From Amia ocellicauda (Eukaryota > Chordata > Actinopteri > Amiiformes > Amiidae), in the NCBI RefSeq assembly GCF_036373705.1, contig NC_089851.1, positions 55,219,940 through 55,283,939 of the forward strand: a stretch of DNA of 64,000 nucleotides, in the 5' to 3' direction. This document shows positions 63,666 through 64,000 of the stretch, piece by piece (within the stretch, counting starts at the first letter, position 1; each line of letters begins with the position of its first letter). The position numbers were made by a program, and so were the translations under genes. The notes under the pieces were generated by a model. The model was not told the DNA's origin. It worked only from the letters and a program-made list of their open reading frames with translations, and ran no database searches.

Positions 63666-64000
63666 CATACTGCTTACTGTACTTCCACAATGTTTCTCAT
63701 GGAACTTTAGCATTCTAGTTATAAATAATATCATCATTATTATTATGCTTTTACTTTGTATTGCCTACAGGTCTTACACATACTAGTACAGACTGTTACC
63801 GAGGGTCTGGTGGAGAGAAAATGGCCACCTATTCCTTAAGAAAATCATATTAATAAATATATCTTCATTTCAGACATTTGTGACATTGCTATATTTAAAA
63901 CAATTTATACAAATAACAGAATTAAGATAAAATTGTGGTGCAGTTCCCCTTAAAGTTTAAGCAAAATTTATTTTAGCAAATACATTGTTTATTCATTACT

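Larger units (their letters stand above)
61881..64000. other. AT-rich stretch with simple repeats, no gene recognised
   Basis: Short TA runs, an interspersed word with ttgatcggttaatcaatggg near 61960-62000 and no convincing reading frame or transposon boundary. Confidence 0.5.

Overview
The window looks like repeat-rich ray-finned fish DNA. It carries several fish Tc1/mariner families, CR1, L1, L2 and Tx1-type LINEs, L2-tailed SINE remnants, a BEL/Pao element and a large clustered set of tRNA genes. I see no complete conserved host protein gene. An early-diverging fish such as a sturgeon would fit, but that is only an impression.

Layout. 1-3.3 kb: a Tc1 end, a MITE and a broken L1 copy. 3.3-9.6 kb: two CR1 LINE pieces and half of a Tc1 element, wrapped around minus-strand exons. 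4.1-13.1 kb (minus strand): exons of a multicopy gene family that I associate with ExoX-like C-terminal and DUF6729-like domains, mostly decayed, plus one three-exon gene that still reads open and has a polyadenylation signal. 13.1-16.0 kb: an old Tx1-like LINE that has ORF1 and a 3' UTR but no ORF2. 16.0-28.6 kb: a cluster of tRNA genes and relics (Leu, Asp, Ser, Asn, Thr). It is interrupted by a young Tx1-type LINE (16.3-21.7 kb), an older LINE (22.5-24.9 kb), a probable solo LTR and a minisatellite.

28.6-43.0 kb is a tandem array of roughly 550-600 bp units, each with one tRNA-Pro-like gene on the minus strand. Near-canonical Pro genes (anticodons CGG and TGG) alternate with a second type that keeps the fold but has G at position 33. 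A 5'-truncated copy of the same Tx1-type LINE sits inside the array (30.3-33.4 kb). Both young LINE copies therefore lie in tRNA repeats, and the first is flanked by a 268/269-bp duplication whose two ends both fall inside tRNA genes. This tRNA array plus tRNA-associated LINE is the most interesting system here, with the minus-strand multi-exon family second.

43.0-53.7 kb: fragments of several Tc1 families, two solo LTRs with target duplications, a MITE with arms of about 105 bp, an orphan inverted tRNA-Pro unit and an L2 fragment. 53.7-61.9 kb: a whole-looking, very young BEL/Pao element. 61.9-64.0 kb: AT-rich sequence with simple repeats and no gene.
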